Assembly: GCF_947497025.1 (NCBI RefSeq)
Contig: NZ_CANMFC010000001.1
Coordinates: 310,001-374,000 of the forward strand
Source of the DNA: an uncultured Kushneria sp.
GTDB taxonomy: Bacteria; Pseudomonadota; Gammaproteobacteria; Pseudomonadales; Halomonadaceae
Reading direction: 5' to 3'
DNA: 64,000 nt
Made by a program: the position numbers and the translations under genes. The number at the start of each line of letters is the position of its first letter. Positions within the stretch are counted from its first letter, which is position 1. This document shows, piece by piece, positions 1 through 10,436 of this stretch. The notes under the pieces were generated by a model. The model was not told where the DNA came from. It was given only the letters and a program-made list of their open reading frames with translations, and ran no database searches.

Positions 1-975
1 CTGGCGCGGCGGCGGCAGGCAGGCCTTCCACCTTTCACGGTGCTCTCCTGTGACAACATGCCGGACAACGGCGAGCGCACCCGCCGCGCCGTGGTGGCCC
101 TGGCCGAGCGGCGCGATGCCGCGCTGGCCGAGTGGATCGACACCGAGGTGGCCTTTCCCTCCAGCATGGTGGATCGCATCGTACCGGCCATGGACGAGGA
201 GGCCTTCGCTCGTCTGCAGGCCATCGGCTGTGACGATCCGGCGGCCGTGGTCAGCGAGGCTTTTCTACAATGGGTGATCGAGGATCACTTTCCGCAGGGA
301 CGGCCCGACTGGGGACAACACGGCGTCGAAATGGTCGAGGATGTCGCGCCCTTTGAGACCATGAAGCTTCGCATGCTCAACGGGGCGCATTCGCTGCTGG
401 CCTATACCGGCCCGCTGATGGGACTGGAGACGGTGGCCGAGGCGGTCACCGATCCGCTGCTGCAAAGGCTCTTGCGCCGTTACATGCTGGAAGAAGCGGC
501 GCCGACCCTGTCCATGCCGGAGAGTATCTCGCTTGACAACTACGCCGATGCGCTGATGTCACGCTTTGCCAATGACAGCCTGCGCCACCGGCTGCACCAG
601 ATCGCGATGGACGGCTCGCAGAAGCTGCCTCAGCGCTGGCTGCGCGGCGGCGAAGAGCGTCTGGCCGCAAGCCATGATGAGCAGGCACTGAGTGCCACCG
701 TCTTCGGTGTGGCCGCCTGGATTCGCTATACCCGTGGTGTGGACGAGCAGGGCCGGGCCTACCCGGTCAGCGACCCGATGGCGGATCGGCTGGCGCAGTG
801 TCATGACCATGCGCGCAGCGTTGATCGAGCGGCGGCCATCATGGGGATCGAGGCGATTTTCTCTCCGTCACTGGTCAGCGCGCCACGCTTTGGGGAACAG
901 GTACAGCAGGCCCTGGCATCGATCGAACAACTTGGTATGCGCGCGGCGCTTGAACAGCATCTGGCCAGCGTTTGA
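1..975 (+). CDS. Fructuronate reductase / mannitol dehydrogenase family oxidoreductase, C-terminal part (5' truncated by window)
   Basis: Frame open from base 1; 'LSCDNMPDNGERTRRAV...STPS/SSMVDRIVP' resembles the mannitol dehydrogenase family; followed by uxuA. Confidence 0.85.
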   Translation: MARRRQAGLPPFTVLSCDNMPDNGERTRRAVVALAERRDAALAEWIDTEVAFPSSMVDRIVPAMDEEAFARLQAIGCDDPAAVVSEAFLQWVIEDHFPQGRPDWGQHGVEMVEDVAPFETMKLRMLNGAHSLLAYTGPLMGLETVAEAVTDPLLQRLLRRYMLEEAAPTLSMPESISLDNYADALMSRFANDSLRHRLHQIAMDGSQKLPQRWLRGGEERLAASHDEQALSATVFGVAAWIRYTRGVDEQGRAYPVSDPMADRLAQCHDHARSVDRAAAIMGIEAIFSPSLVSAPRFGEQVQQALASIEQLGMRAALEQHLASV

Positions 976-1007
976 CAGAATTTCAGAGTTCACGACAGGA
1001 GAGAAGC

Positions 1008-2189
1008 ATGGAACATACCTGGCGCTGGTTCGGCCCCGATGATCCGGTCACGCTATCCGAGATTCGCCAGGCCGGAGCCACCGGCATTGTCACCGCCCTG
1101 CACGGACACGCCCCGACCGTGCCCTGGTCAATCGAGGAGATCACCGAGCGCAAGGCGCTGCTCGAGGCGGCGGGACTGTCATGGTCGGTGGTGGAAAGTG
1201 TGCCGGTGCCGGAGGCGATCAAGCAGGCGCTGGATATTCCGGCCCGCGACCGTGCCATCGAGGTGTTCTGTTCAACGCTGGAAAATCTGGCCGCCTGTGG
1301 GATCGATACGGTGTGCTACAACTTCATGCCGATTCTGGACTGGACGCGCACCGAGCTTGAATGGCCCACCGAGACCGGTGGGCGAGCGCTGCGCTTTGAT
1401 CAGACCAGCTTTGCGGCCTTTGAGCTGTTCATTCTCGAGCGCCCCGGAGCGCAGGCGCTCTACAGCGAGGCCGAAATCGAGGCGGCGCGTCGATGCTTTG
1501 AAGGCATGGATGAGCTGGCCCGTCAGCGGCTGGTCACCACCCTGATTGCCGGGCTGCCGGGGTCGGACCAGCACTACACGCTGGCGCAGTTTCTCGAGCA
1601 TCTAAAGGCCTACGAGGCCATCGATGAAGATCGGTTGCGGGACAATTATCAATATTTCCTGCAAAAGGTGGTGCCGGTGGCCGAGCGAGTGGGCATGCGT
1701 CTGGCCGTGCATCCGGATGATCCACCGCGCCCCCTGCTGGGGCTGCCGCGCATTGTCTCGACGGCGGCCGATGCCCGCTGGGTGATTGATCAGGTGCAAA
1801 GTCCGGCCAACGGCCTGACGTTTTGTACCGGCTCCTGGGGCGTGCGCAAGGACAATGATCTTGTCGCGATGGCGCGCGAGTTTGGCCCGCACATTCATTT
1901 TGTGCACCTGCGCGCCACGCGACGTGATCTGGAGGATCCGCAAAGTTTTATCGAGGCGGATCATCTGGAGGGTGATGTCGACATGGTCGGCGTAATCCGC
2001 GAACTGATTGGCGAGGAGCGTCGCCGCGCAGGGGAAGGCGGTGCCCGACTGCCGATGCGTCCGGACCACGGCCACAAACTCTGTGACGACAATGCGCGTC
2101 AGACCAACCCCGGCTATCCACTGATCGGGCGTCTCAAGGGGCTGGCCGAACTGCGCGGCGTGGAGTGCGCCGTTCGTCGGTTGTGCTGA
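1008..2189 (+). CDS. uxuA: Mannonate dehydratase
   Basis: MEHTWRWFGPDDPVTLSEIRQAGATGIVTALH...; ATG preceded by AGGAGAG; family recognised from sequence. Confidence 0.95.
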   Translation: MEHTWRWFGPDDPVTLSEIRQAGATGIVTALHGHAPTVPWSIEEITERKALLEAAGLSWSVVESVPVPEAIKQALDIPARDRAIEVFCSTLENLAACGIDTVCYNFMPILDWTRTELEWPTETGGRALRFDQTSFAAFELFILERPGAQALYSEAEIEAARRCFEGMDELARQRLVTTLIAGLPGSDQHYTLAQFLEHLKAYEAIDEDRLRDNYQYFLQKVVPVAERVGMRLAVHPDDPPRPLLGLPRIVSTAADARWVIDQVQSPANGLTFCTGSWGVRKDNDLVAMAREFGPHIHFVHLRATRRDLEDPQSFIEADHLEGDVDMVGVIRELIGEERRRAGEGGARLPMRPDHGHKLCDDNARQTNPGYPLIGRLKGLAELRGVECAVRRLC

Positions 2190-2343
2190 CCGGCCTTTCC
2201 CTGAACCTGACCTTTCTGCGCCGGGCGCTGCCCGGTTCTGGGTCGCCTCGTCCTTTCCAGTGATTCATTCAGACAGGGTGCAGTCTGCGGGTGTACCCTG
2301 TTAATGATGGGTACCTGATGCAGCGCGCCTGCCGGGAGGTCTG

Positions 2344-2922
2344 ATGAAATCTTCATCCCGCATTCTGATATTTCTTTCGCTCTCACTGGTGGCATTGCCT
2401 GCCTGGGCGGCGACGCCGCTGGCCGTCGAAGATGGGGTCCTGATCCTGCTGCTGGGGCTTTTATTGATCGGCATCGAGGCCGTGACGCCGACCTTCGGGG
2501 TGGTGGGGCTGCTGGGCCTTCTGGTCTTTGTCGTCGGCGCCTCGATGATGGTCAACGCAGGTTTGCTGCCGGGGGGAGATAGCGCCATGGGGATGGGACT
2601 GGTCATTGCCACGGCGCTGCTGATCGGCGCCTTTTTGCTGTGGGTCGTCATGCGTTTTTTGCGCTTTCGACGTATCACGCCAATGGGCGGACGTGAGGAG
2701 GTCATCGGCGCGGTGGCCGAAGCCACGCGTCATTTTACCGAACATCATCAGAATGAGTATCACGGCTATGTTCGCGTGCAGGGCGAGCGGTGGCAGGCGC
2801 ACAGCGCCACACCCATGGCAGAAGGGGAGCGCCGCCTCGTCAACGACGTACACGGCCTCGTGCTGATACTGGAACACGAGGCGGTTTCCACCATGGATGG
2901 CGCACCCTCAACGCACAAATAA
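2344..2922 (+). CDS. NfeD-like short membrane protein
   Basis: Signal peptide, several TM segments, C-terminal OB-like region; adjacent to a slipin/SPFH gene. Confidence 0.85.
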   Translation: MKSSSRILIFLSLSLVALPAWAATPLAVEDGVLILLLGLLLIGIEAVTPTFGVVGLLGLLVFVVGASMMVNAGLLPGGDSAMGMGLVIATALLIGAFLLWVVMRFLRFRRITPMGGREEVIGAVAEATRHFTEHHQNEYHGYVRVQGERWQAHSATPMAEGERRLVNDVHGLVLILEHEAVSTMDGAPSTHK

Positions 2923-2951
2923 TCCTACCAGGCCCTGTCAGGAGATCTCGC

Positions 2952-3707
2952 ATGCTGACCTATCTGATTCCCATTGTTGTCATTGTTTTTATTCTTGCCG
3001 CTTCGGTAAAGGTGCTCCCCGAATACAAGCGCGGGGTGGTGTTTTTTCTGGGGCGCTTTCAGGGTGTGAAAGGGCCGGGGCTCTTTTTCATCATTCCCGT
3101 CATTCAGAAGATGGACATCGTGGATCTGCGCACCGTGACCCTTGATGTGCCGGGCCAGGACGTGATCTCCCGGGATAACGTGACGGTACGGGTCAACGCG
3201 GTGGTTTATTTCAAGGTGGTGGACCCCGAGCGCGCCATTATCCAGATCGAAAATTACGGCATGGCCACCAGCCAGATTGCGCAGACCACGCTGCGCTCGG
3301 TGCTGGGCAAGCATGACCTTGATGAGATGCTCTCCGAGCGTGACCGCCTCAACGATGACATCCAGGTGATTCTCGATCAGCAGACCGAGGCCTGGGGCAT
3401 CAAGGTCTCCAATGTCGAGATCAAACAGGTCGATATCAGCGAGGACATGGTGCGGGCCATTGCCCGCCAGGCGGAGGCCGAACGTGAGCGCCGGGCCAAG
3501 ATCATCGCTGCCGAAGGGGAGATGCAGGCTTCGGAGAAACTGGTGGAAGCCGCCGACATCATGTCGAGAAATCCGGCTGCCTTGCAGCTTCGCTATCTGC
3601 AGACCATGAGCGACATGAGCAACAAGAATGCCTCGACCATCGTGTTTCCGCTGCCCCTGGAGATCACCAAAATCTTTGAACAGATGCGCGGTCATTCCGG
3701 GGATTGA
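2952..3707 (+). CDS. Slipin/stomatin SPFH-domain protein
   Basis: N-terminal TM then [38 protein letters not shown], a typical SPFH sequence. Confidence 0.93.
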   Translation: MLTYLIPIVVIVFILAASVKVLPEYKRGVVFFLGRFQGVKGPGLFFIIPVIQKMDIVDLRTVTLDVPGQDVISRDNVTVRVNAVVYFKVVDPERAIIQIENYGMATSQIAQTTLRSVLGKHDLDEMLSERDRLNDDIQVILDQQTEAWGIKVSNVEIKQVDISEDMVRAIARQAEAERERRAKIIAAEGEMQASEKLVEAADIMSRNPAALQLRYLQTMSDMSNKNASTIVFPLPLEITKIFEQMRGHSGD

Positions 3708-3800
3708 AGCGTGACGTCGGGTAAGACATGGTTAAGCAGATGGCGGTGATTTAATCTATGCTAAACATGCTATAGCAAGAATCATAATGGAGAGTGCCAC

Positions 3801-4439
3801 GTGCAAAAAAAGACCGCATTGAGTGCTGCCGTACTGGCGGGAATGCTGAGCATCGCACCGGCCATGGCCGGTCAGCAGCAGCCCGAGACCGACAACATCA
3901 ACGATGTACCGGCCGGCAATTACACGATTGATCCGCTGCATTCCAAGATCACATGGGGCGTGGATCATTACGGCTTTTCAAACTATGAAGGCCAGTTTGT
4001 CGATCTGTCCGGCTCGCTCAGACTGGGTGAAGACCCCGCCGACAGCAATCTGAAAATCGAGATTCCGCTGAACAAGGTGCTGACCGGCAGCGATCTGAGT
4101 GAGCATTTGCAGGGCGAAAATTTCTTCAACAGCGCCGAGCATGCCACGGCCACCTTTACCTCCACCAGCATCGAGATTGATGGTGATGACGAGGCCACGA
4201 TCACCGGTAATCTGGCCCTCAACGGTCAGACCCATCCGGTCGAGATTGAAGCCGAGTTCAATCGTGGTGCGGTCTATCCCTTCGACGAGAAATATCATAT
4301 CGGTTTCAACGGCGAAGCCACGATCAAGCGCAGCGACTTCGCCATCAACTATCTGATGCCCGAAGATAACAAGCAGGGCATCAGCGATGAAGTCACGCTT
4401 CAGATCGAGGCCGAGTTCGTGCCCGAGAAGAGTCAGTAA
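3801..4439 (+). CDS. YceI family periplasmic protein
   Basis: Signal peptide; NYTIDPLHSKITWGVDHYGFSNYEGQF typical of YceI. Confidence 0.9.
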   Translation: MQKKTALSAAVLAGMLSIAPAMAGQQQPETDNINDVPAGNYTIDPLHSKITWGVDHYGFSNYEGQFVDLSGSLRLGEDPADSNLKIEIPLNKVLTGSDLSEHLQGENFFNSAEHATATFTSTSIEIDGDDEATITGNLALNGQTHPVEIEAEFNRGAVYPFDEKYHIGFNGEATIKRSDFAINYLMPEDNKQGISDEVTLQIEAEFVPEKSQ

Positions 4440-4483
4440 CTGCTGCACTGACAGGGCGTGATATACGCTGCGCCCTGGCCTCA

Positions 4484-4519
4484 AGAGCCGTGATCCCTGC
4501 CGATCACGGCTCTTTTTTT
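4484..4519 (+). terminator. Rho-independent terminator downstream of yceI
   Basis: AGAGCCGTGATC-CCTGCC-GATCACGGCTCT followed by a T-run. Confidence 0.9.
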
Positions 4520-4660
4520 AACCATGTTTTGCAGGCCTGAAGGCGGCCATTTCAGATATAGGCCTGCGGGATGAAAATTCGACATGAGGTGAGGGTGCAG
4601 GTCAAAGTCCGGATTGCTGGACTATGTTGTATCAACGAACCTGGATTCCGTTTGATCCCA

Positions 4661-4782
4661 TGATCTCGATGCCTGTCACGACTTTCTGGCGCATGCCGCC
4701 GCCCTGAGCCTTCAGGGTTACACCGCTCCCATTGAGTGGCGCACTCGCCCGAGTGCCTTTGTCGTGACGTTTCCGGCGTCAA
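4661..4782. repeat. Structured repeat, copy 1 (outer stem + four hairpins)
   Basis: Direct repeat of 5068-5190; GATGCC.GTCACGAC ... GTCGTGAC.GGCGTC outer stem; internal hairpins GGCG/CGCC, CCCTGA/TCAGGG, CCGCTC/GAGTGG, GCACTCG/CGAGTGC. Confidence 0.85.
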
Positions 4783-5067
4783 ATCCTCCGAGTAAAAAAG
4801 TACATATATATGCTGTCGAGCAGGGTTCGACACTATTTTCGACCGTCACAAGGTGTATTGACTGCGCTGAATAGGAGAGTGGCCATGATGGACCATGTCG
4901 ATCAGTTAACCATCGAGATTGATGACGGTTCTCGTGCCCTTGAAAAGGATTGTGACGCGAATGTTGTACCGGCCACCGCGCAACCAGGGTGTTGTCCTGG
5001 AATGCAGAGTGGGTCGCTGTCTGCTAGAATTCGCTCCATTAAATCATCAGACCTTTGGTCAAGATAA

Positions 5068-5190
5068 TGATCTCGATGCCTGTCACGACTATCTGGCGTA
5101 TTACGCCGCCCTGAGCCTTTCAGGGTTATACCGCTCCCACTGAGCGGCGCACTCGCACGAGTGTCTGTGTCGTGACGTCTCCGGCGTCAA
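5068..5190. repeat. Structured repeat, copy 2
   Basis: Same element as 4661-4782; outer stem identical, CCGCTC/GAGCGG stem fully paired, CCCTGA/TCAGGG retained with a 1-nt longer loop. Confidence 0.85.
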
Positions 5191-5455
5191 TTTTCCGTCA
5201 ATTGTTGTAACGCGTGATCAAGCTGACCTCAGCTGCCATGGCCCTTGTGTCGTGTCTGCTTTCAGCCATGAATGGATTAAAAGCCCGGTGTCCTGCACCT
5301 CAACGGCAAGGGAGCCGAAGAGTATGGCACCCATGACATGCTGCACCTGAACTCGGCAGCTTTATCGAGCTCTTTCGGTGCGGCGGTGTCATGCCTGCTG
5401 TGCAGTGACGTCTGTGGCTCTCTGAATTTTTCAACCGTAAAAAGGAAAGGAGCGC

Positions 5456-6951
5456 ATGATAGGTTCAATAAGGGAAACCTGGTTTTCCAATGTCAAAAAC
5501 GATGGCCTGGCCGGGATCGTTGTCGCCCTGGCGTTGATTCCGGAGGCGATTGCCTTCTCGATCATTGCAGGGGTGGATCCAAAGGTCGGGCTGTATGCCT
5601 CCTTTTGTATTGCCGTAGTGTCAGCCTTTGCCGGTGGGCGACCGGGCATGATTTCAGCCGCCACGGGTGCCACGGCACTATTGATGGTGACGCTGGTCCG
5701 TGAACATGGCCTTGAATATCTGCTGGCAGCGACCATTCTGACCGGTGTGTTTCAGATTATTGCCGGCTATCTGAAGCTGGGCGAGCTGATGCGCTTTGTC
5801 GCGCGCCCGGTGGTCACGGGCTTCGTCAACGCACTTGCCATTTTGATCTTCATGGCGCAATTACCGGAATTGACCGGCGATAATGCGCGCCCACTGGTCT
5901 TTGCGCTCACGGCCGCGGGTCTGGGGATCATTTACCTGTTTCCCTATATTCCGGTCATTGGTAAATCCATTCCTTCCCCCATGGTCTGTATTGTCGTGCT
6001 GACGGCGGCGTCCATGATCATTGGCTTTGATGTGCGCACCGTGGGTGATATGGGCGAGCTGCCTGACAGCCTGCCGGTCTTTTTGATTCCCGATATTCCG
6101 CTGAATTTCGAAACCCTGGCGATCATCTTTCCCTATGCCCTGATGGTCATGCTGGTAGGCCTGCTGGAATCGATGATGACGGCCACCATCGTGGACGATC
6201 TGACCGATACGCCCAGCGACAAGAACCGTGAATGCCGCGGCCAGGGCTACTCCAATATCGTGGCCGGTTTCTTTGGCGGCATGGCGGGCTGCGCGATGAT
6301 TGGTCAGACCGTGATCAATACCAAATCCGGCGGCCGTACCCGTCTCTCCACGCTGATCGCCGGTGTGGGCTGCTGATCATGGTGGTCTTTCTGGGTCCCT
6401 GGGTGGCACAGATTCCCATGGCCGCGCTGGTCGCCGTCATGATCATGGTGTCCATCGGCACCTTTAGCTGGGAGTCGATCAAAACGCTCAAGACGCTGCC
6501 GGTCAGTACCAACATTGTCATGATCGCCACCGTAGTCATTGTGGTCGCGACCCATAATCTGGCCATTGGGGTGATTGCCGGCGTGCTGCTGAGTGCGCTG
6601 TTCTTTGCCAACAAGGCCGGTCAGCTGCTGCATATTGATCGTCGCGTGCTCAACGATGGCGATATCCATGAGTATCACGTCATTGGCCAGCTGTTTTTTG
6701 CCTCGACCACCCGGTTTTCCAACGCCTTCGATTTTCGTGAAGCGCCCTCTATCGTGCGTATCGACCTGCATCGGGCGCATCTGTGGGGCACCACGGCGGT
6801 GGAAGCGCTTGATCGCGTGATTATCAAGCTGCGCCGCGAAGGGACCGAGGTATCGCTTGAGGGGCTCAATGAAGCCAGTGCTACGCTGGTAGACCGTTTT
6901 GCGGTGCATGACGACCCGGTAGCGGCAGAAAAACTGATGGGCGGACACTAA
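5456..6951 (+). pseudogene. SulP family anion permease, copy 1, disrupted by a -1 frameshift near 6370
   Basis: ORF 5456-6376 ends ...LIAGVGC*; the homologous continuation [21 protein letters not shown] is in another frame to 6951; intact paralog at 10437-11936 reads ...[19 protein letters not shown]. Confidence 0.88.
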
Positions 6952-6962
6952 GGAGCGTCATC

Positions 6963-7829
6963 ATGACAAATCAGATCATGGCCTGTATTGACGGGTCACG
7001 GCTATCGCACGCCGTTTGTGACTACGCGACATGGGCGGCCAGAGAAATGGCCGCGCCTATCACTCTGGTACACATGCTCAGCAAAAAGGGGGCTTCTCAG
7101 GCCGACGCTGATTACAGTGGTCGACTCAGCCTGGGAGGGCGAGAAGCCCTGATGGAGGAGCTGACGTCACTGGATGAAAAGCGCAGCCGGCTGGCCCTCG
7201 AGCACGGCAAAATGCTGCTTGAAGAGTACCGGGAGCGTGCTCAGACGCACGGGGCCACGGATGTTCACACCCGGCAGCGTCATGGCCGCCTGGTGGGGGC
7301 GTTGAGCGAGATCGAAGACGATATCGGGCTGCTGGTGCTGGGCAAGCAGGGCCGGGCCTCCGAGCAGGACAATGACAAGGAACACCTGGGCAGTAATCTG
7401 GAGCGGGTGGTCAGAACGCTGCACAAACCTGTACTGGTGACCGTGGGTCCTGAATTTGTCGAGCCCCGGCGCCTGATGATGGCGTTTGATAACAGTGATG
7501 TGGCGCGCCGGGGGATTGAGACGCTGGCCAATAGCAAGCTGGTCTCACGGCTTGAGTGCCATGTGGTGATGGTCGGTGATGATCAGCAGGAGGCCGAGCA
7601 GGCACTTCAGTGGGCGGAGGAGATTCTGAAGGCCGCCAGCGTATCGGTCGTCACGGCCGTGCGTCATGGCGAGGTCGCTCGGACGCTTGAGGATTACGCC
7701 GATGACAATGATATCGACATGATTGCCATGGGCGCCTATGGCCACTCCAGAATCCACTATCTCTTCTCCGGCAGTACCACGACGAAAATGATGCAGACCA
7801 CCCATCTGCCGCTGTTGCTGCTGCGCTGA
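6963..7829 (+). CDS. Universal stress protein (tandem UspA domains), copy 1
   Basis: MACIDGSRLSHAVCDYATWAAREMAAPITLVHML ... DMIAMGAYGHSRIHYLFSGSTTTKMMQTTHLPLLLLR. Confidence 0.9.
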   Translation: MTNQIMACIDGSRLSHAVCDYATWAAREMAAPITLVHMLSKKGASQADADYSGRLSLGGREALMEELTSLDEKRSRLALEHGKMLLEEYRERAQTHGATDVHTRQRHGRLVGALSEIEDDIGLLVLGKQGRASEQDNDKEHLGSNLERVVRTLHKPVLVTVGPEFVEPRRLMMAFDNSDVARRGIETLANSKLVSRLECHVVMVGDDQQEAEQALQWAEEILKAASVSVVTAVRHGEVARTLEDYADDNDIDMIAMGAYGHSRIHYLFSGSTTTKMMQTTHLPLLLLR

Positions 7830-7921
7830 AACCATCGCGCTAAACCGGCCCTGCGGGAGGGGGTATCAGACCCTCTCGCAGGCGCCCTGTCAGAGGCCTT
7901 TCAGGAACAAGGAATCAAGCA

Positions 7922-9073
7922 GTGAAATCTCTGGTGAATTCGCAAAGCCGTTCAAGGGACAACGGGATGGAAAGCTGTGCCCGAAATTTACTGGCACAGG
8001 CCGATATTCAGATCAATGGCAGTCGTGAATGGGATATGCAGGTTCACGACAATGACGTCTTCAAGCGGGTATTTGCCGAAGGCAATCTGGGCCTTGGCGA
8101 AACCTACATGGAGGGGTTGTGGGACGTGCCCGCACTGGATGTGTTTTTCGACAGGCTGTTGAGTGCGCATCTTGATGAGAAGGTAAGGCCCGGCAAGCTC
8201 ATGATACATGCCCTGCGGGCCAGAATGACCAACCTGCAGAGTGTGCGCCGGGCCTGGCAGGTGGGTGAGTCCCATTATGATCTGGGCAATGACTTTTATG
8301 CGGCCATGCTGGATCGCCGCATGACCTATACCTGTGGCTACTGGAAAGAGGCCGCAACACTGGATGAGGCGCAGGAGGCCAAGCTTGATCTGGTCTGTCG
8401 CAAGCTGAACCTCAAGTCGGGTATGCGCGTACTGGATATTGGCTGCGGATGGGGAAGTTTCATGGCCTATGCCGCCGAGCACTATGGCGTGGAGTGCGTT
8501 GGTCTGACGATTTCAAAAGAGCAGGCGGATTATGGTCGCACGCTCATGGCCGCAGCGTTGCCCATCGAGTTTCGGCTGCAGGACTATCGCGAGATTCATG
8601 AGCGCTTTGATGCGGTGGTCAGTATTGGCATGTTTGAACACGTCGGACGCAAGAACCATCGTGAGTTCATGGAAGTCGCCCATCGCTGTCTGAAGGACGA
8701 TGGGCTTTTTCTACTGCATACCATTGGTAAAAATGTGCGTGAAAGTACGCCTGATCCGTGGATCGATCGCTACATTTTTCCCAATGGTGATCTGCCTGCC
8801 ATTGGCCAGATCGGCGATGCAGCCGAAGAGCTTTTCGTGACCGAAGATCTGCATAATTTCGGTGCGGATTACGATAAAACGCTGATGGCCTGGCACAACA
8901 ACTTCGAAGCTTCATGGCCGCTTTTCAAGGATCGCTTTGATACCCGATTCTATCGTATGTGACGATACTACCTGCTCTCCTGCGCCGCCGCCTTTCGGGT
9001 ACGCGATATTCAGCTCTGGCAGTGGGTGTTTTCGAAAGAGGGGGTCAGGGATGGCTATCGTCGTATTACCTGA
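7922..9073 (+). pseudogene. cfa: Cyclopropane-fatty-acyl-phospholipid synthase with in-frame TGA (8960-8962) before the conserved C-terminus
   Basis: SAM-methyltransferase VLDIGCGWGSFMAYAAEHYGVECVGLTISKEQ; same frame continues after TGA: RYYLLSCAAAFRVRDIQLWQWVFSKEGVRDGYRRIT*. Confidence 0.85.
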
Positions 9074-9101
9074 TGCCCATGAAACATGACAGGAAAAGAC
9101 C

Positions 9102-10319
9102 GTGAGCTATCCTCAGCTGCTCAAGCAGCATGCCGGACTACTGTTATTGGGGTTTCTGGCACTGTTTTCCGGCAATCTGGGACAGACCTTCTTTATTGGT
9201 CTGTTTCAGGCCCCCTTTGCCGAGCACTACCAGCTGACCTCGGGTCAGTTTGGCCTCTGGTATTCAGTGGTCACCTTGGCGGCCGGTTTTTTGATCTACT
9301 TCGCCGGCCCGGCACTTGACTGGGTCGCGCCACGCTTTTTTGGCGCGCTGGTAGTGGCAGGCATGAGTCTGGGGATCGTGCTGATGACGCTATCGCCCTG
9401 GGCGGCGCTGGGGATTATCGGGCTGGGGCTGGTGCGACTGTGTGGTCAGGGGCTGTTTACTCATCTGGGCACCACCGTAACAGGCAAGGCCTTCAGTCAC
9501 GCCAGAGGCAAGGCGCTGGGACTGGTCACGCTGGGCATTCCAGTGGGGGAAGCCATCCTGCCTTCGGCGGCCGCTGCCCTGCTGGTGATCGTCACCTGGC
9601 GCGAACTCTAGTGGGGGTTGCTTGCAGGGCTTTTAATACTGTGGCTGCCGCTATTGCTGCGTTCGCCACACTGGCCGGCAGCAGACAGGGCAGCGCGCGA
9701 CGCCAAAGGCAATGCAAATGCCAGGGGTCCGAGTCCACTGCGGGAGCGTCGTTTCTGGCAGCTCAGTCTATTGATGCTGTCCATCTCTATCATTAATACC
9801 GGTGTTTTTGTCTACCAGGCACAGATGACCAGTGAGTTTGGCGCCAGTACGGCGACCTACGCCCTGGGGTTGATCGGGGCGGCGGCGGCGCGCTTCCCGG
9901 GCGCGTTATTGGGCGGGCGCTGGGTCGACCGATTTGGTGCCGGGGGCATGGGGCGTCCTTATCTGCTGCCGCTGGGTCTGGGGCTCATTCTGGCCGTCTG
10001 GTGGCAGGGCAACGCCGGTATTGTGGCCTACATGGTGTGCGCCGGGCTGGTCGTGGGCATGCAGGAGCCGGTCAATACCAGTCTGCTGGTGCGGCTCTGG
10101 GGTGCCGAGCATCTGGCCCGGGTGCGCTCCACCCTGGTGGCGGCCATGGTATTTGCTTCAGGCATTGCCCCGGCGCTTTTTGGGGCGTTGATCGGCCTGC
10201 AAATACCCTTTTTTGTCATCATGCTGATGATGGTTGGACTGGTGGTTCTGGCATGGTTATTGGCGCTGGCGCCCCTGCGTGAAGTGCGACGACGGGAAGC
10301 CGGCCGGGAGGCCAAATGA
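9102..10319 (+). pseudogene. MFS transporter interrupted by in-frame TAG (9609-9611)
   Basis: ORF 9102-9611 ends VTWREL*, same frame continues WGLLAGLLILWLPLLLRS... to 10319; both halves are typical MFS sequence. Confidence 0.87.
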
Positions 10320-10436
10320 ACCATGACCAATGATAAAAGGGAAGCATAACGGCCCTGTTTCCCTGATAATCACGCCCGAAAATATAGACGTGGCATACGC
10401 GCTCTATGGCCATATTGTTTTACAACAGGAAGTCGC

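Noticed and set aside
4810-5067. 85-aa ORF between the two structured repeats
   Set aside because: No recognisable domain, weak start context and low-complexity-like C-terminus; kept only as part of the repeat region
4661-5190. Insertion sequence bounded by direct repeats
   Set aside because: No transposase-like ORF in the 285 bp interior and the repeat is itself internally folded; more like a repeated structured element
6340-6420. Programmed ribosomal frameshift in SulP-1
   Set aside because: No clear slippery heptamer and the paralog is in one frame; simple deletion preferred
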